Assembly: GCA_000701945.1 (NCBI GenBank) | Contig: JNKE01000017.1 | Span: forward strand, 124,001-188,000 | Direction of reading: 5' to 3' | Length of the DNA stretch: 64,000 nucleotides | DNA from: Anaerotruncus sp. MC2020 | GTDB taxonomy: Bacteria; Bacillota; Clostridia; Oscillospirales; Ruminococcaceae | Part shown: positions 37,727 to 45,028 of the stretch, piece after piece | How the letters are laid out: each line of letters starts with the position of its first letter | Numbering within the stretch: position 1 is the stretch's first letter | The notes under the pieces: model-generated | The model's database searches: none | What the model was told of the DNA's origin: nothing | Seen by the model: only the letters and a program-made list of their open reading frames with translations | Position numbers and translations under genes: made by a program

Positions 37727-39499
37727 ATGGACAGTATGAAGGGACTCAAAAGGACGCATTACTGCGGAGAAGTCACTGAGATAGGCAAGGAAGTCGTTGT
37801 AGGCGGCTTCGTTGAGAGGATAAGAGACAAGGGCGGCGTTATATTCATCGTTCTCCGCGACAGGACGGGCGTTGTACAGCTGATGTTCAATGACAAGTCC
37901 GACCCCGCCGTATTCGAGAAGGCGTCGACCTGCAAGAGCGAGTACGTACTCATGGCAAAGGGCGAGGTCATCGAGCGCGAGAGCAAGAACGACAAGCTCA
38001 AAACAGGCAATGTCGAGATATTCGTAAGCGACCTGCGAATACTCTCAAAGGCGGAAACTACGCCGTTTGAGATAACCAACGAGACAAAGGTCAACGAGGA
38101 GCTCCGCCTCAAGTACCGCTACCTCGACCTCCGCCGCGCACCGCTCCAGCAGAACATCATCATGCGCCACGAGATTGCGAAGGTAACGCGCGAATACTTC
38201 TACGAGAACGGCTTCCTCGAGATAGAGACGCCGATGATGATGAAGTCCACACCCGAGGGCGCAAGAGACTACCTCATCCCCTCGCGAGTACACCCCGGCA
38301 AGTTCTACGCTCTGCCGCAGTCGCCGCAGATATACAAGCAGCTCCTCATGATAGCGGGCTATGACCGCTATATCCAGCTCGCTCGCTGCTTCCGCGACGA
38401 GGACCTCCGCGCAGACCGCCAGCCCGAGTTCACGCAGATAGACCTCGAGATGTCATTCGTTGACGCCGAGGACATACAGGAGTGCGTCGAGGGCTTTATT
38501 CAGCGCGTATTCAAGGAGGTAATAGGAGTTGACGTACAGCTCCCGCTCCAGCGCCTCACATTTGCCGACGCGATGAACCGCTACGGCTCGGACAAGCCCG
38601 ATACACGCTTCGGCTTCGAGATACAGGACATCACCGACACAGTCAAGGACATCGACTTTGTCGTATTCAAGAACGCAATAGAGGAAGGCGGTTCTGTCCG
38701 CGCTATCAACGTCAAGGAAGGCGCGGCGACCTACACCCGCAAGGAGATAGACAAACTCGTCGAGCACGCAAAGGGCATCGGAGCAAAGGGACTTGCCTAC
38801 ATACGCTGGGCAGACGAGCCCAACTGCTCGTTCAAGAAGTTCCTTGCTGACGGCGACCTCGAGAAGATATGCGCCGCAGTAGACGCGCATGAGGGCGACC
38901 TCGTGCTCATCTGCGCGGACAAGACCAAGACCGTGCTCTCCACGCTCGGAGCTATCCGCCTCATCTGCGGAAAGAGGCTCGGCGTTATCCCCGAGGACAA
39001 GTACAACTTCCTGTGGATAACGGAGATGCCCTTCTTCGAGTTTGACGACGAGAGCGGCACATGGGTAGCGGCTCACCACCCCTTCACAATGCCTATGGAG
39101 GAGTGCCTCGAGTACCTCGACACCGACCCCGCGAACGTCCGTGCAAAGGCGTGGGACCTCGTCCTCAACGGCACGGAGCTCTCCAGCGGCTCTATGCGTA
39201 TCACTGACTTCGAGCTCCAGCAGAGGATGTTCGAGGCTCTCGGCATGACCGACGAGGAGATAGACGCAAAGTTCGGCTTCCTCGTTGACGCCTACCGTTA
39301 TGCGGCGCCTCCTCACGGCGGCATGGGCATCGGACTCGACCGCCTCGCAATGATAATGTGCGGCGCGGACAGCCTCCGCGATGTTACGGCGTTCCCGAAG
39401 GTACAGAACGCGAGCGAGCTGATGAGCGAGTGCCCGTCAGCGGTTGACAAGGCGAGCCTTGACGTGCTCGGCATAGCCGTGACAAGGACAGAAGAATAA
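37727..39499 (+). CDS. aspS: Aspartyl-tRNA synthetase
   Basis: A 590-residue class II synthetase of bacterial type: N-terminal OB fold for the anticodon (about 1-110), catalytic core with RYLDLRR, motif 2 ARCFRDEDLRADRQPEFTQ, the bacteria-specific GAD insert (about 300-410) and motif 3 GMGIGLDRLAM. The ATG follows the hisS TAA with no gap, and GGGGAGG lies 9 nt upstream. hisS-aspS is a conserved Firmicutes pair. A structured, T-run-ended RNA region follows. Confidence 0.97.
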   Translation: MDSMKGLKRTHYCGEVTEIGKEVVVGGFVERIRDKGGVIFIVLRDRTGVVQLMFNDKSDPAVFEKASTCKSEYVLMAKGEVIERESKNDKLKTGNVEIFVSDLRILSKAETTPFEITNETKVNEELRLKYRYLDLRRAPLQQNIIMRHEIAKVTREYFYENGFLEIETPMMMKSTPEGARDYLIPSRVHPGKFYALPQSPQIYKQLLMIAGYDRYIQLARCFRDEDLRADRQPEFTQIDLEMSFVDAEDIQECVEGFIQRVFKEVIGVDVQLPLQRLTFADAMNRYGSDKPDTRFGFEIQDITDTVKDIDFVVFKNAIEEGGSVRAINVKEGAATYTRKEIDKLVEHAKGIGAKGLAYIRWADEPNCSFKKFLADGDLEKICAAVDAHEGDLVLICADKTKTVLSTLGAIRLICGKRLGVIPEDKYNFLWITEMPFFEFDDESGTWVAAHHPFTMPMEECLEYLDTDPANVRAKAWDLVLNGTELSSGSMRITDFELQQRMFEALGMTDEEIDAKFGFLVDAYRYAAPPHGGMGIGLDRLAMIMCGADSLRDVTAFPKVQNASELMSECPSAVDKASLDVLGIAVTRTEE

Positions 39500-39505
39500 A
39501 TCAAG

Positions 39506-39628
39506 AGCACCCGCAGAAGGGTGTCCCTTCAGCCTGTTTCGTGGGTCACTGAGTTCAGAACGCAAGTTCGAGGCTCGGTGACCCGCTTTTTCCGTTAAGG
39601 ATAGCGCACAGAAGCGGGTGCTTTTTTG
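39506..39628 (+). ncRNA. Multi-hairpin structured region after aspS, terminator or small RNA
   Basis: Outer stem AGCACCCGC (39506-39514) pairs with GCGGGTGCT (39614-39622), followed by TTTTTT. Inside are GAAGGG/CCCTTC with a 3-nt loop (39516-39530) and a long hairpin GGGTCACTGAG/CTCGGTGACCC (39543-39583), itself capped by GAAC-GCAA-GTTC. The inner hairpin is followed by its own GCTTTTT. It could be a compound terminator or a stable small RNA processed from the hisS-aspS transcript. No known RNA family is recognised. Confidence 0.5.
39572..39600. repeat. 29-bp repeat shared with 58983-59011 (inverted)
   Basis: The 29 bases here match the reverse complement of 58983-59011 at 27 positions; the two mismatches are adjacent. 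Both copies are intergenic and each includes a CCGCTTTTTCCG core. Confidence 0.75.
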
Positions 39629-39734
39629 TGTCATGGCGGCACGTCTGAATGAGATTATAGAAAAAAGCTATATCCTGCGCCCTTGAAAAGGCGGTGCGCA
39701 TATGCTATACTTATTGAACAGGTAGGAATTGACG

Positions 39735-40037
39735 CTACAGCTTGGAGCTTGCCAGACTTACGACATATGCGGCATGACCACCCTCGATATTGTACACGTC
39801 GTAGCCGCGGTCCTCGAGTATCTCAGCGACTTCCTCGCTGAGGTCGCCCGTCCTGCACAGGACATAGACAGGCTTGTCCTTCGGGAGCTTTGAAAGCCCC
39901 GTTGATATCTCGTCAAAGGGCACATTTACCGAGCCTATGATACCGCTGTTTTCAAATTCTTCACGGCTCCTTATGTCGAGAAGGAGCACCTTTTCGGTAT
40001 CGAGAGCGGAAAGCTCCGCAGCGTTTATACTTTTCAT
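39735..40037 (-). CDS. Rhodanese-domain sulfurtransferase
   Basis: A 100-residue single rhodanese domain with the loop LCRTGD, whose cysteine carries the persulfide, and the LLDIRSREEFENSGIIGSVN segment. It moves sulfur between a donor and an acceptor in the cytosol. It is divergent from a ThiF/MoeB-type gene with only 25 bp between the two start codons, which suggests joint work in sulfur-carrier activation. The six-residue active loop is typical of GlpE-like single-domain rhodaneses. Confidence 0.9.
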   Translation of the reverse strand: MKSINAAELSALDTEKVLLLDIRSREEFENSGIIGSVNVPFDEISTGLSKLPKDKPVYVLCRTGDLSEEVAEILEDRGYDVYNIEGGHAAYVVSLASSKL

Positions 40038-40062
40038 ATCATTATCCTTTCGGGAGGCAAAA

Positions 40063-40869
40063 ATGGCTTTAACAGACGAACAGCTCGAACGCTATTCGAG
40101 GCATATCAAGCTGAAGGAAATAGGCGTGAGGGGACAGAAGAAGCTCCTCGCGGCAAGGGTGCTCATCATCGGCGCAGGAGGTCTCGGAGCTCCCGCCGCG
40201 ATGTATCTTGCCGCCGCGGGAGTCAGCACGATAGGCATTGCCGACTGCGACAGCGTGGAGCTGTCAAACCTGCAAAGGCAGATAATCCACACCACCGATG
40301 ACGTTGGCAAGCCGAAGGTGCAGTCCGCCGCGGAGACTGTAAAGGCGCTGAATCCCGACGTTACGGTCAGGACGTATCACGAGTACGTCAGCAGCAAGAA
40401 CATCGCCGAGATGATAGCCGACTACGACTTCATCATCGACGGCGCGGACAACTTCCCCACGAAGTTTCTCATAAACGACGCCTGTGTGCTCGGACGCAAG
40501 CCCTTCTGTCACGCAGGCATACTCCGCTTTGAGGGACAGCTTATGACCTACGTCCCCGAGCAGGGACCGTGCTACCGCTGCATATTCGGAGCTCCGCCGC
40601 CGAGGGACGCAGTACCGAGCTGCCGCGAGGCGGGAGTTATCGGCGCAATGGCGGGAGTTATCGGCTCCATGCAGGCGCTTGAAGCGGTGAAGTACATCAC
40701 AGGTCAGGGCGAGCTGCTCACGGGCAGTATGCTCATATTTGACGGTCTGAAAATGGGATGGCGAAGGGTAAAGCTGCCGAAGCGCGTGCCGAGCTGTCCG
40801 ATATGCGGCGACAGCCCGACGATAACAGAGCTTTTCGACGAGGAGCAGCAGGCTTGCAGCTTGTTATAA
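40063..40869 (+). CDS. ThiF/MoeB/HesA-family adenylyltransferase
   Basis: A 268-residue E1-like enzyme that adenylates the C-terminal glycine of a ThiS/MoaD-type sulfur carrier. It shows RYSRHIKLKEIG, the nucleotide motif GAGGLGAP, the DNLQRQ-like SNLQRQIIH, DGADNFPTKFLIND and two zinc CxxC pairs (CYRC and CPIC). The ATG at 40063 is supported by GGGAGG; a longer frame would run back through the rhodanese gene. No carrier protein gene is in the window, so thiamine, molybdopterin or another sulfur pathway cannot be told apart. Confidence 0.92.
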   Translation: MALTDEQLERYSRHIKLKEIGVRGQKKLLAARVLIIGAGGLGAPAAMYLAAAGVSTIGIADCDSVELSNLQRQIIHTTDDVGKPKVQSAAETVKALNPDVTVRTYHEYVSSKNIAEMIADYDFIIDGADNFPTKFLINDACVLGRKPFCHAGILRFEGQLMTYVPEQGPCYRCIFGAPPPRDAVPSCREAGVIGAMAGVIGSMQALEAVKYITGQGELLTGSMLIFDGLKMGWRRVKLPKRVPSCPICGDSPTITELFDEEQQACSLL

Positions 40870-40924
40870 TATGATTATATAGCTGCTTAGAGCAAATGTC
40901 AATAAACTATTCATAGAAATCCTA

Positions 40925-40953
40925 TTGACAAAGTATGCGTATTATAGTATAAT
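40925..40953 (+). promoter_or_regulatory. Promoter of the leader ORF and ACT gene
   Basis: TTGACA (40925-40930), 17-bp spacer, TATAAT (40948-40953). Confidence 0.88.
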
Positions 40954-40995
40954 ATAAACATAGTAAACTGGTATTCATTTATGGAGGTGCTTGTT

Positions 40996-41058
40996 ATGCA
41001 GGTACATATGTGTAAAATGAATATTTGTACAACGAGCCCCGCGCTTTCTGTATCATAG
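40996..41058 (+). CDS. 20-residue leader peptide upstream of the ACT-domain gene
   Basis: An ATG at 40996 with GGAGGT 7 nt upstream opens a 20-codon frame ending in TAG: MQVHMCKMNICTTSPALSVS. It lies about 35 nt after the start of transcription expected from the promoter at 40925-40953. A strong terminator (41078-41113) separates it from the ACT gene. It has three Met, two Cys, and a Thr/Ser-rich end, but no run of one amino acid like classic attenuators. It may be a regulatory leader or a tiny gene in its own right. I do not recognise a family. Confidence 0.6.
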   Translation: MQVHMCKMNICTTSPALSVS

Positions 41059-41077
41059 GCAAATTCTGCCTGTAAGC

Positions 41078-41113
41078 AAGCAGTCTGCCGCGGAGGCAGA
41101 CTGCTTTTATTTT
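41078..41113 (+). terminator. Terminator between leader ORF and ACT gene, possible attenuator
   Basis: AAGCAGTCTGCC (41078-41089) pairs with GGCAGACTGCTT (41095-41106) in a perfect 12-bp stem, then TTATTTT. A smaller hairpin AGGCA/TGCCT (41057-41071) overlaps the leader stop codon and could pair alternatively with parts of the terminator stem. Confidence 0.88.
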
Positions 41114-41126
41114 CAGGAGGAATAAC

Positions 41127-41372
41127 ATGAAACGAATAGAAGTAATATCCCTTGACAGGGTAGGTCTGGTTGGCGAGATATCCAACGTCATCAGGCGTCT
41201 AAACGGCAATATAATCGCACATACGGCAAATGTGGTGAAAGACGAAAAGAATACGCTTGTTTCGCATTTTACTGCCGATATCCATTTCGAGACCGCTTCC
41301 GAAGACGAAGCCGTATCGCGCAGACTCCGCAGGATAAAAAACGTTCGGCAGGTAAGGATAACGGATGTCTGA
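41127..41372 (+). CDS. Stand-alone ACT-domain protein
   Basis: An 81-residue protein that is little more than one ACT domain (beta-alpha-beta-beta-alpha-beta): IEVISLDRVGLVGEISNVI gives the ligand-binding Gly-rich turn and first helix. Its spacing resembles the ACT domain at the end of RelA/SpoT. ACT domains bind amino acids or mediate assembly; free-standing ones may sense amino acids. AGGAGG lies 6 nt before the ATG. Expression must pass the upstream terminator, so it is probably controlled by attenuation. Confidence 0.85.
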   Translation: MKRIEVISLDRVGLVGEISNVIRRLNGNIIAHTANVVKDEKNTLVSHFTADIHFETASEDEAVSRRLRRIKNVRQVRITDV

Positions 41373-41456
41373 AGTGATGAATACGACTGTAAGCAAATAC
41401 TGTTACAGCGGAAGAATCTATCGGGTACTATTCTGACCTTCTCCGATGTACGTTTG

Positions 41457-41526
41457 TAATACTTTCGGAACAGCCGTGCTTCCCTATGAGAAGCGGCAGA
41501 CGGCTGTTTCGGAGGTATTTTTTACT
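41457..41526 (+). terminator. Long terminator after the ACT gene
   Basis: A stem of about 20 bp joins AATACTTTCGGAACAGCCGT to ACGGCTGTTTCGGAGGTATT, with an inner GCTTC/GAAGC hairpin, followed by TTTTTT. Confidence 0.85.
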
Positions 41527-41580
41527 CCCGTCGGTATGATATGGGAGCATGAGCTCAAAAGCGGCGATTCCGCTGTGCAC

Positions 41581-41609
41581 TTGCATTTTTAACAAAACTA
41601 TGCTATAAT
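41581..41609 (+). promoter_or_regulatory. Promoter of the GH3 gene
   Basis: TTGCAT (41581-41586), 17-bp spacer, TATAAT (41604-41609), extended -10 (TGCTATAAT). The leader is about 85 nt. Confidence 0.82.
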
Positions 41610-41703
41610 GGATGAAAAGCATTCATTATAATCATCAAAATGCCCTTGCAGATGCGCAAATCGGGCAATTATAGCATACATTTTGTAAAGCGAGGACAAG
41701 CTA

Positions 41704-44475
41704 ATGAACAGGATTCTTGACTGGGAGCACTATCTCCGCACAGCCGCAGACGTTGCGGCGGAGGGCATAGTCATGCTCCGAAACGAAAACGGCGCTCTGC
41801 CGCTGAGCAAGGACGAGACAGTCTCGGTATTCGGACGCATTCAGCTCCACTACTACAAGAGCGGCACAGGCTCGGGCGGAATGGTCAACGTGGCTAAGGT
41901 TACGGGCATAACGGACGGACTTATCGAGGCGGGCGTGAAGGTGAACGAGGAGCTCCTCGGCATCTACCGCGAGTGGGACGAGGCTAACCCCATTGAGCTC
42001 GGCAAGGGCTGGGGCGACGAGCCGTGGTCGCAGGAGGAGATGCCGCTCGATGATGAAACAGTCGCAAATGCCGCAGCAAAGGGCGAAACAGCGATAGTCA
42101 TCATCGGACGAACAGCGGGCGAGGAAATGGAATCGCGCGTTGAGGCGGGCTCATTCCTGCTGACGGACAAGGAAAAGGATATGCTCGCGAAGGTGCGTGC
42201 GGGCTTCAAGCAGGTCGTAGTTCTGCTGAATGTAGGCGGGCTCATCGACCTCGAATACATCGAGAGCACGGCTCCCGATGCTCTGCTGTACGTGTGGCAG
42301 GGCGGCATGACGGGCGGTACGGGCTGCGCTGACGTGCTGACGGGCAGGATAAGCCCCTGCGGCAAGCTGCCCGACACCATCGCCTACAGCGTCGAGGACT
42401 ACCCCTCGCACAAGTATTTCGGCGACCGCGAGCGCAACTGCTATGCGGAGGACATCTACGTCGGATACCGATATTTTGACACATTCGCGCCCGAGAAGGT
42501 GCGCTATCCGTTCGGCTTCGGACTCTCATACACGACCTTTGACGTTTCCGTGCAGACCTGCGACGTCAGCGGACTGACCGCGAGCATATACGTGAAAGTG
42601 CGCAATACAGGCAAATACAACGGCAAGGAGGTCGTGATGATGTACCTCAGCCGTCCGCAGGGCGAGCTCGGACAGCCCGTCAAGACACTCTGCGCCTTTG
42701 AGAAAACGCGCGACCTTGCTCCGAACGAGGAGCAGACCCTCATACTGACCGCAGACCTCAGCGACAACGCCTCCTACGACGACAGCGGCGCGACAGGCAA
42801 CAAGAGCTGCTTCGTGCTTGAAAAGGGCAGGTACAGCTTCTTCATCGGCGGCTGCGACAGCGAGGCTTCGGCGAACATCGAGCTCCACGAAACGGCGGTG
42901 GTACGCCGCTGCGAGCAGGCACTCGCGCCTGTGGAGGCATTCGAGCGCTTCCGTCCCGTCCCCGACGGCGACGGCTTCAAGGTCGGCTTCGAGGCAGTAC
43001 CGCTCAGCGAGGTCGACGAGGATGCGCGCCGACTTGCAGGACTCCCCGCAGAGCTCGGATTTACGGGCGATAGGGGCATTCGTCTCGCCGACGTCTACCG
43101 CGGCGGACACACAATGGACGAATTCATCGCGCAGCTCACTGACAACGAGCTCGCGTGCATCATACGCGGCGAGGGCATGGGAAGTCCGCGAGTTACCGCG
43201 GGAACGGCGTCCGCATTCGGCGGCGTCACGGACAGGCTCAATGAGCTCGGTATACCTGCGGCTTGCTGCTCGGACGGACCCTCGGGAATGCGCCTCGACT
43301 GCGGAACAAAGGCGTTCAGCCTGCCAAACGGCACGATGATAGCCTCGACCTTCAACAAGGAGCTCGCCACGGAGCTTTTCCGCTGTATGGGGATGGAAAT
43401 GACAGCGAACAAGGTGGACTGCCTGCTCGGACCTGGAATGAATATCCACCGCCACCCCCTCAACGGGCGAAATTTCGAGTATTTCTCGGAGGACCCCTAC
43501 CTCACGGGAGCTATGGCGGCGGCGGAGCTGCGCGGACTGCACGAATCGGGCGCCGAGGGCACGATAAAGCACTTCTGCGGCAACAATCAGGAGACTAACC
43601 GCCATTTCCTCGACTCCGTCGTCTCGGAGCGCGCCCTCCGCGAGATATACCTGAAAGGCTTTGAAATAGCCGTAAAGCAGGGCGGCGGCAGGTCGATAAT
43701 GACGACCTACGGCAAGGTCAACGGCTTGTGGACAGCGGGCAATTACGACCTCAACACCACAATTCTGCGCGGTGACTGGGGCTTCACGGGCTTCACGATG
43801 ACGGACTGGTGGGCTAAGATAAACCGCCGCGGTCAGGAGTACGACGACAGCGACTTTGCGGCTATGGCGAAGGCTCAGAACGACGTGTACATGGTCTGCG
43901 CGGACGGCGACGAGAATCCCGACAACACCCTTGCGAGCCTCGCCTCGGGAGACCTCACGCGCGGTGAATTACAGCGGAATGCCGCCAATATCTGCCGCTT
44001 TATCCTCACGACGAACGCGTTCAGGCGCACGATAGGGGAGGAGGACACCGTCACGATAGAGGGGCGTCCCGCAGAGGAGCAGTCCTCGGACGAGCCCGTT
44101 ATCTTCTACGACCTGACCGACGGGCTGAGCATTGACCTGAGCAGCGTAAAATCGGTAAAAGGGACGAATCACAGCTTTGCGCTGACCGTAATAGAGCCTG
44201 GCTGGTACGAGGTCTCGGTGACGGCGTCATCGCAGCAGAGCGAGCTCGCGCAGATACCGCTGACCATATTTGCCATGGGCACAGCGAGCGGCACGCTCAC
44301 ATGGAACGGCACGGGCGGCGCCCTCGTCACGCACTCGACGAAGATACCGATGTTCTCGCGCTTCACGACTATGAGGCTGTATTTCGCGCAGAGCGGACTC
44401 GACCTCATCAGTATCGACTTCAGAAAAGCGGGAGACCTCAGCGAGCTGACCGACATCGCCGTAAAGGAGGACTGA
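41704..44475 (+). CDS. Glycoside hydrolase family 3 with permuted domains (beta-glucosidase-like)
   Basis: A 923-residue enzyme with no signal peptide, so cytosolic. The usual GH3 order is reversed: the C-terminal alpha/beta sandwich comes first (about residues 15-240, with EGIVMLRNENGALPL), then a fibronectin-III-like domain (about 255-400), then the (beta/alpha)8 catalytic domain (about 450-790). The nucleophile is D701 in GFTMTDWW. An extra C-terminal beta domain (about 800-920) follows. Permuted GH3 enzymes are known from Ruminococcus albus and Butyrivibrio. It probably cleaves cello- or other oligosaccharides taken into the cell. Confidence 0.93.
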   Translation: MNRILDWEHYLRTAADVAAEGIVMLRNENGALPLSKDETVSVFGRIQLHYYKSGTGSGGMVNVAKVTGITDGLIEAGVKVNEELLGIYREWDEANPIELGKGWGDEPWSQEEMPLDDETVANAAAKGETAIVIIGRTAGEEMESRVEAGSFLLTDKEKDMLAKVRAGFKQVVVLLNVGGLIDLEYIESTAPDALLYVWQGGMTGGTGCADVLTGRISPCGKLPDTIAYSVEDYPSHKYFGDRERNCYAEDIYVGYRYFDTFAPEKVRYPFGFGLSYTTFDVSVQTCDVSGLTASIYVKVRNTGKYNGKEVVMMYLSRPQGELGQPVKTLCAFEKTRDLAPNEEQTLILTADLSDNASYDDSGATGNKSCFVLEKGRYSFFIGGCDSEASANIELHETAVVRRCEQALAPVEAFERFRPVPDGDGFKVGFEAVPLSEVDEDARRLAGLPAELGFTGDRGIRLADVYRGGHTMDEFIAQLTDNELACIIRGEGMGSPRVTAGTASAFGGVTDRLNELGIPAACCSDGPSGMRLDCGTKAFSLPNGTMIASTFNKELATELFRCMGMEMTANKVDCLLGPGMNIHRHPLNGRNFEYFSEDPYLTGAMAAAELRGLHESGAEGTIKHFCGNNQETNRHFLDSVVSERALREIYLKGFEIAVKQGGGRSIMTTYGKVNGLWTAGNYDLNTTILRGDWGFTGFTMTDWWAKINRRGQEYDDSDFAAMAKAQNDVYMVCADGDENPDNTLASLASGDLTRGELQRNAANICRFILTTNAFRRTIGEEDTVTIEGRPAEEQSSDEPVIFYDLTDGLSIDLSSVKSVKGTNHSFALTVIEPGWYEVSVTASSQQSELAQIPLTIFAMGTASGTLTWNGTGGALVTHSTKIPMFSRFTTMRLYFAQSGLDLISIDFRKAGDLSELTDIAVKED

Positions 44476-44477
44476 GC

Positions 44478-44819
44478 GTGAATATCCAGATATTCGGGGC
44501 AAAGAAGTGCTTCGACACGAAAAAGGCAGAGCGTTGGTTCAAGGAGCGCGGCATCAGATTCCAGTCGATAGACATGAAGGAAAAGGGCATGAGCCGCGGC
44601 GAGTTCGACAACGTGAAGCGTGCCGTAAACGGCATAGAATCGCTGATAAACGAGTCCGCGAAGGACAAGGAGACCCTCACGCTGATGAAATACCTCTCCG
44701 ACAGCGACCGCGAGGAGAAGCTGTTCGAGAACCAGCAGCTCATAAAAACGCCCATAGTCCGCAACGGGAAAATGGCTACGGTAGGCTATTGTCCCGAGGT
44801 GTGGAGCGAGTGGGAGTAA
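44478..44819 (+). CDS. ArsC/Spx-family thioredoxin-fold protein
   Basis: A 113-residue protein with the ArsC-like fold: IFGAKKCFDTKKAERWFKERGI near the N-terminus (single Cys in CFDT) and the cis-proline region LIKTPIVRNGK. Such proteins are arsenate reductase-like or Spx-like; the lone cysteine and lack of the ArsC arginine set fit the uncharacterised YffB-type branch. It begins at GTG (44478), 7 nt after AAAGGAGG, and only 2 bp after the GH3 stop, so it shares that transcript. Confidence 0.88.
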   Translation: MNIQIFGAKKCFDTKKAERWFKERGIRFQSIDMKEKGMSRGEFDNVKRAVNGIESLINESAKDKETLTLMKYLSDSDREEKLFENQQLIKTPIVRNGKMATVGYCPEVWSEWE

Positions 44820-44824
44820 GCATC

Positions 44825-44862
44825 AAAAACTCGGGAGCACATTTTTGTACACCCGAGTTTTT
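44825..44862 (+). terminator. Terminator of the GH3-arsC-like operon
   Basis: AAAAACTCGGG (44825-44835) pairs with CCCGAGTTTTT (44852-44862), then a T-rich tail. Confidence 0.9.
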
Positions 44863-44911
44863 CTTATTTTTCGCCGAAAAAACAAAAATCACAAAAAATT
44901 CGTGCAGCTTA

Positions 44912-44940
44912 TTGCATTTTTAGTAATTGTATGTTATAAT
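44912..44940 (+). promoter_or_regulatory. Promoter of the SPFH module
   Basis: TTGCAT (44912-44917), 17-bp spacer, TATAAT (44935-44940), extended -10 (TGTTATAAT). The leader is about 80 nt. Confidence 0.85.
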
Positions 44941-45028
44941 TAATTAATGTCGGTCATTCGACATGAAAATGCTTATTATACGGCTTTCGCCGTAATTTCA
45001 AGGGTATGACCCGAAAGGAGCTTTTATC

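Larger units (their letters stand above)
41373..41703. other. 331-bp region with no gene between ACT and GH3
   Basis: It holds the long terminator at 41457-41526 and the GH3 promoter at 41581-41609. A 19-codon frame from 41377 lacks a convincing ribosome site and is not called. Nothing else is recognised. Confidence 0.6.

Noticed and set aside
41377..41436. 19-codon frame just after the ACT gene
   Set aside because: Ribosome site weak or absent and no terminator or promoter of its own.
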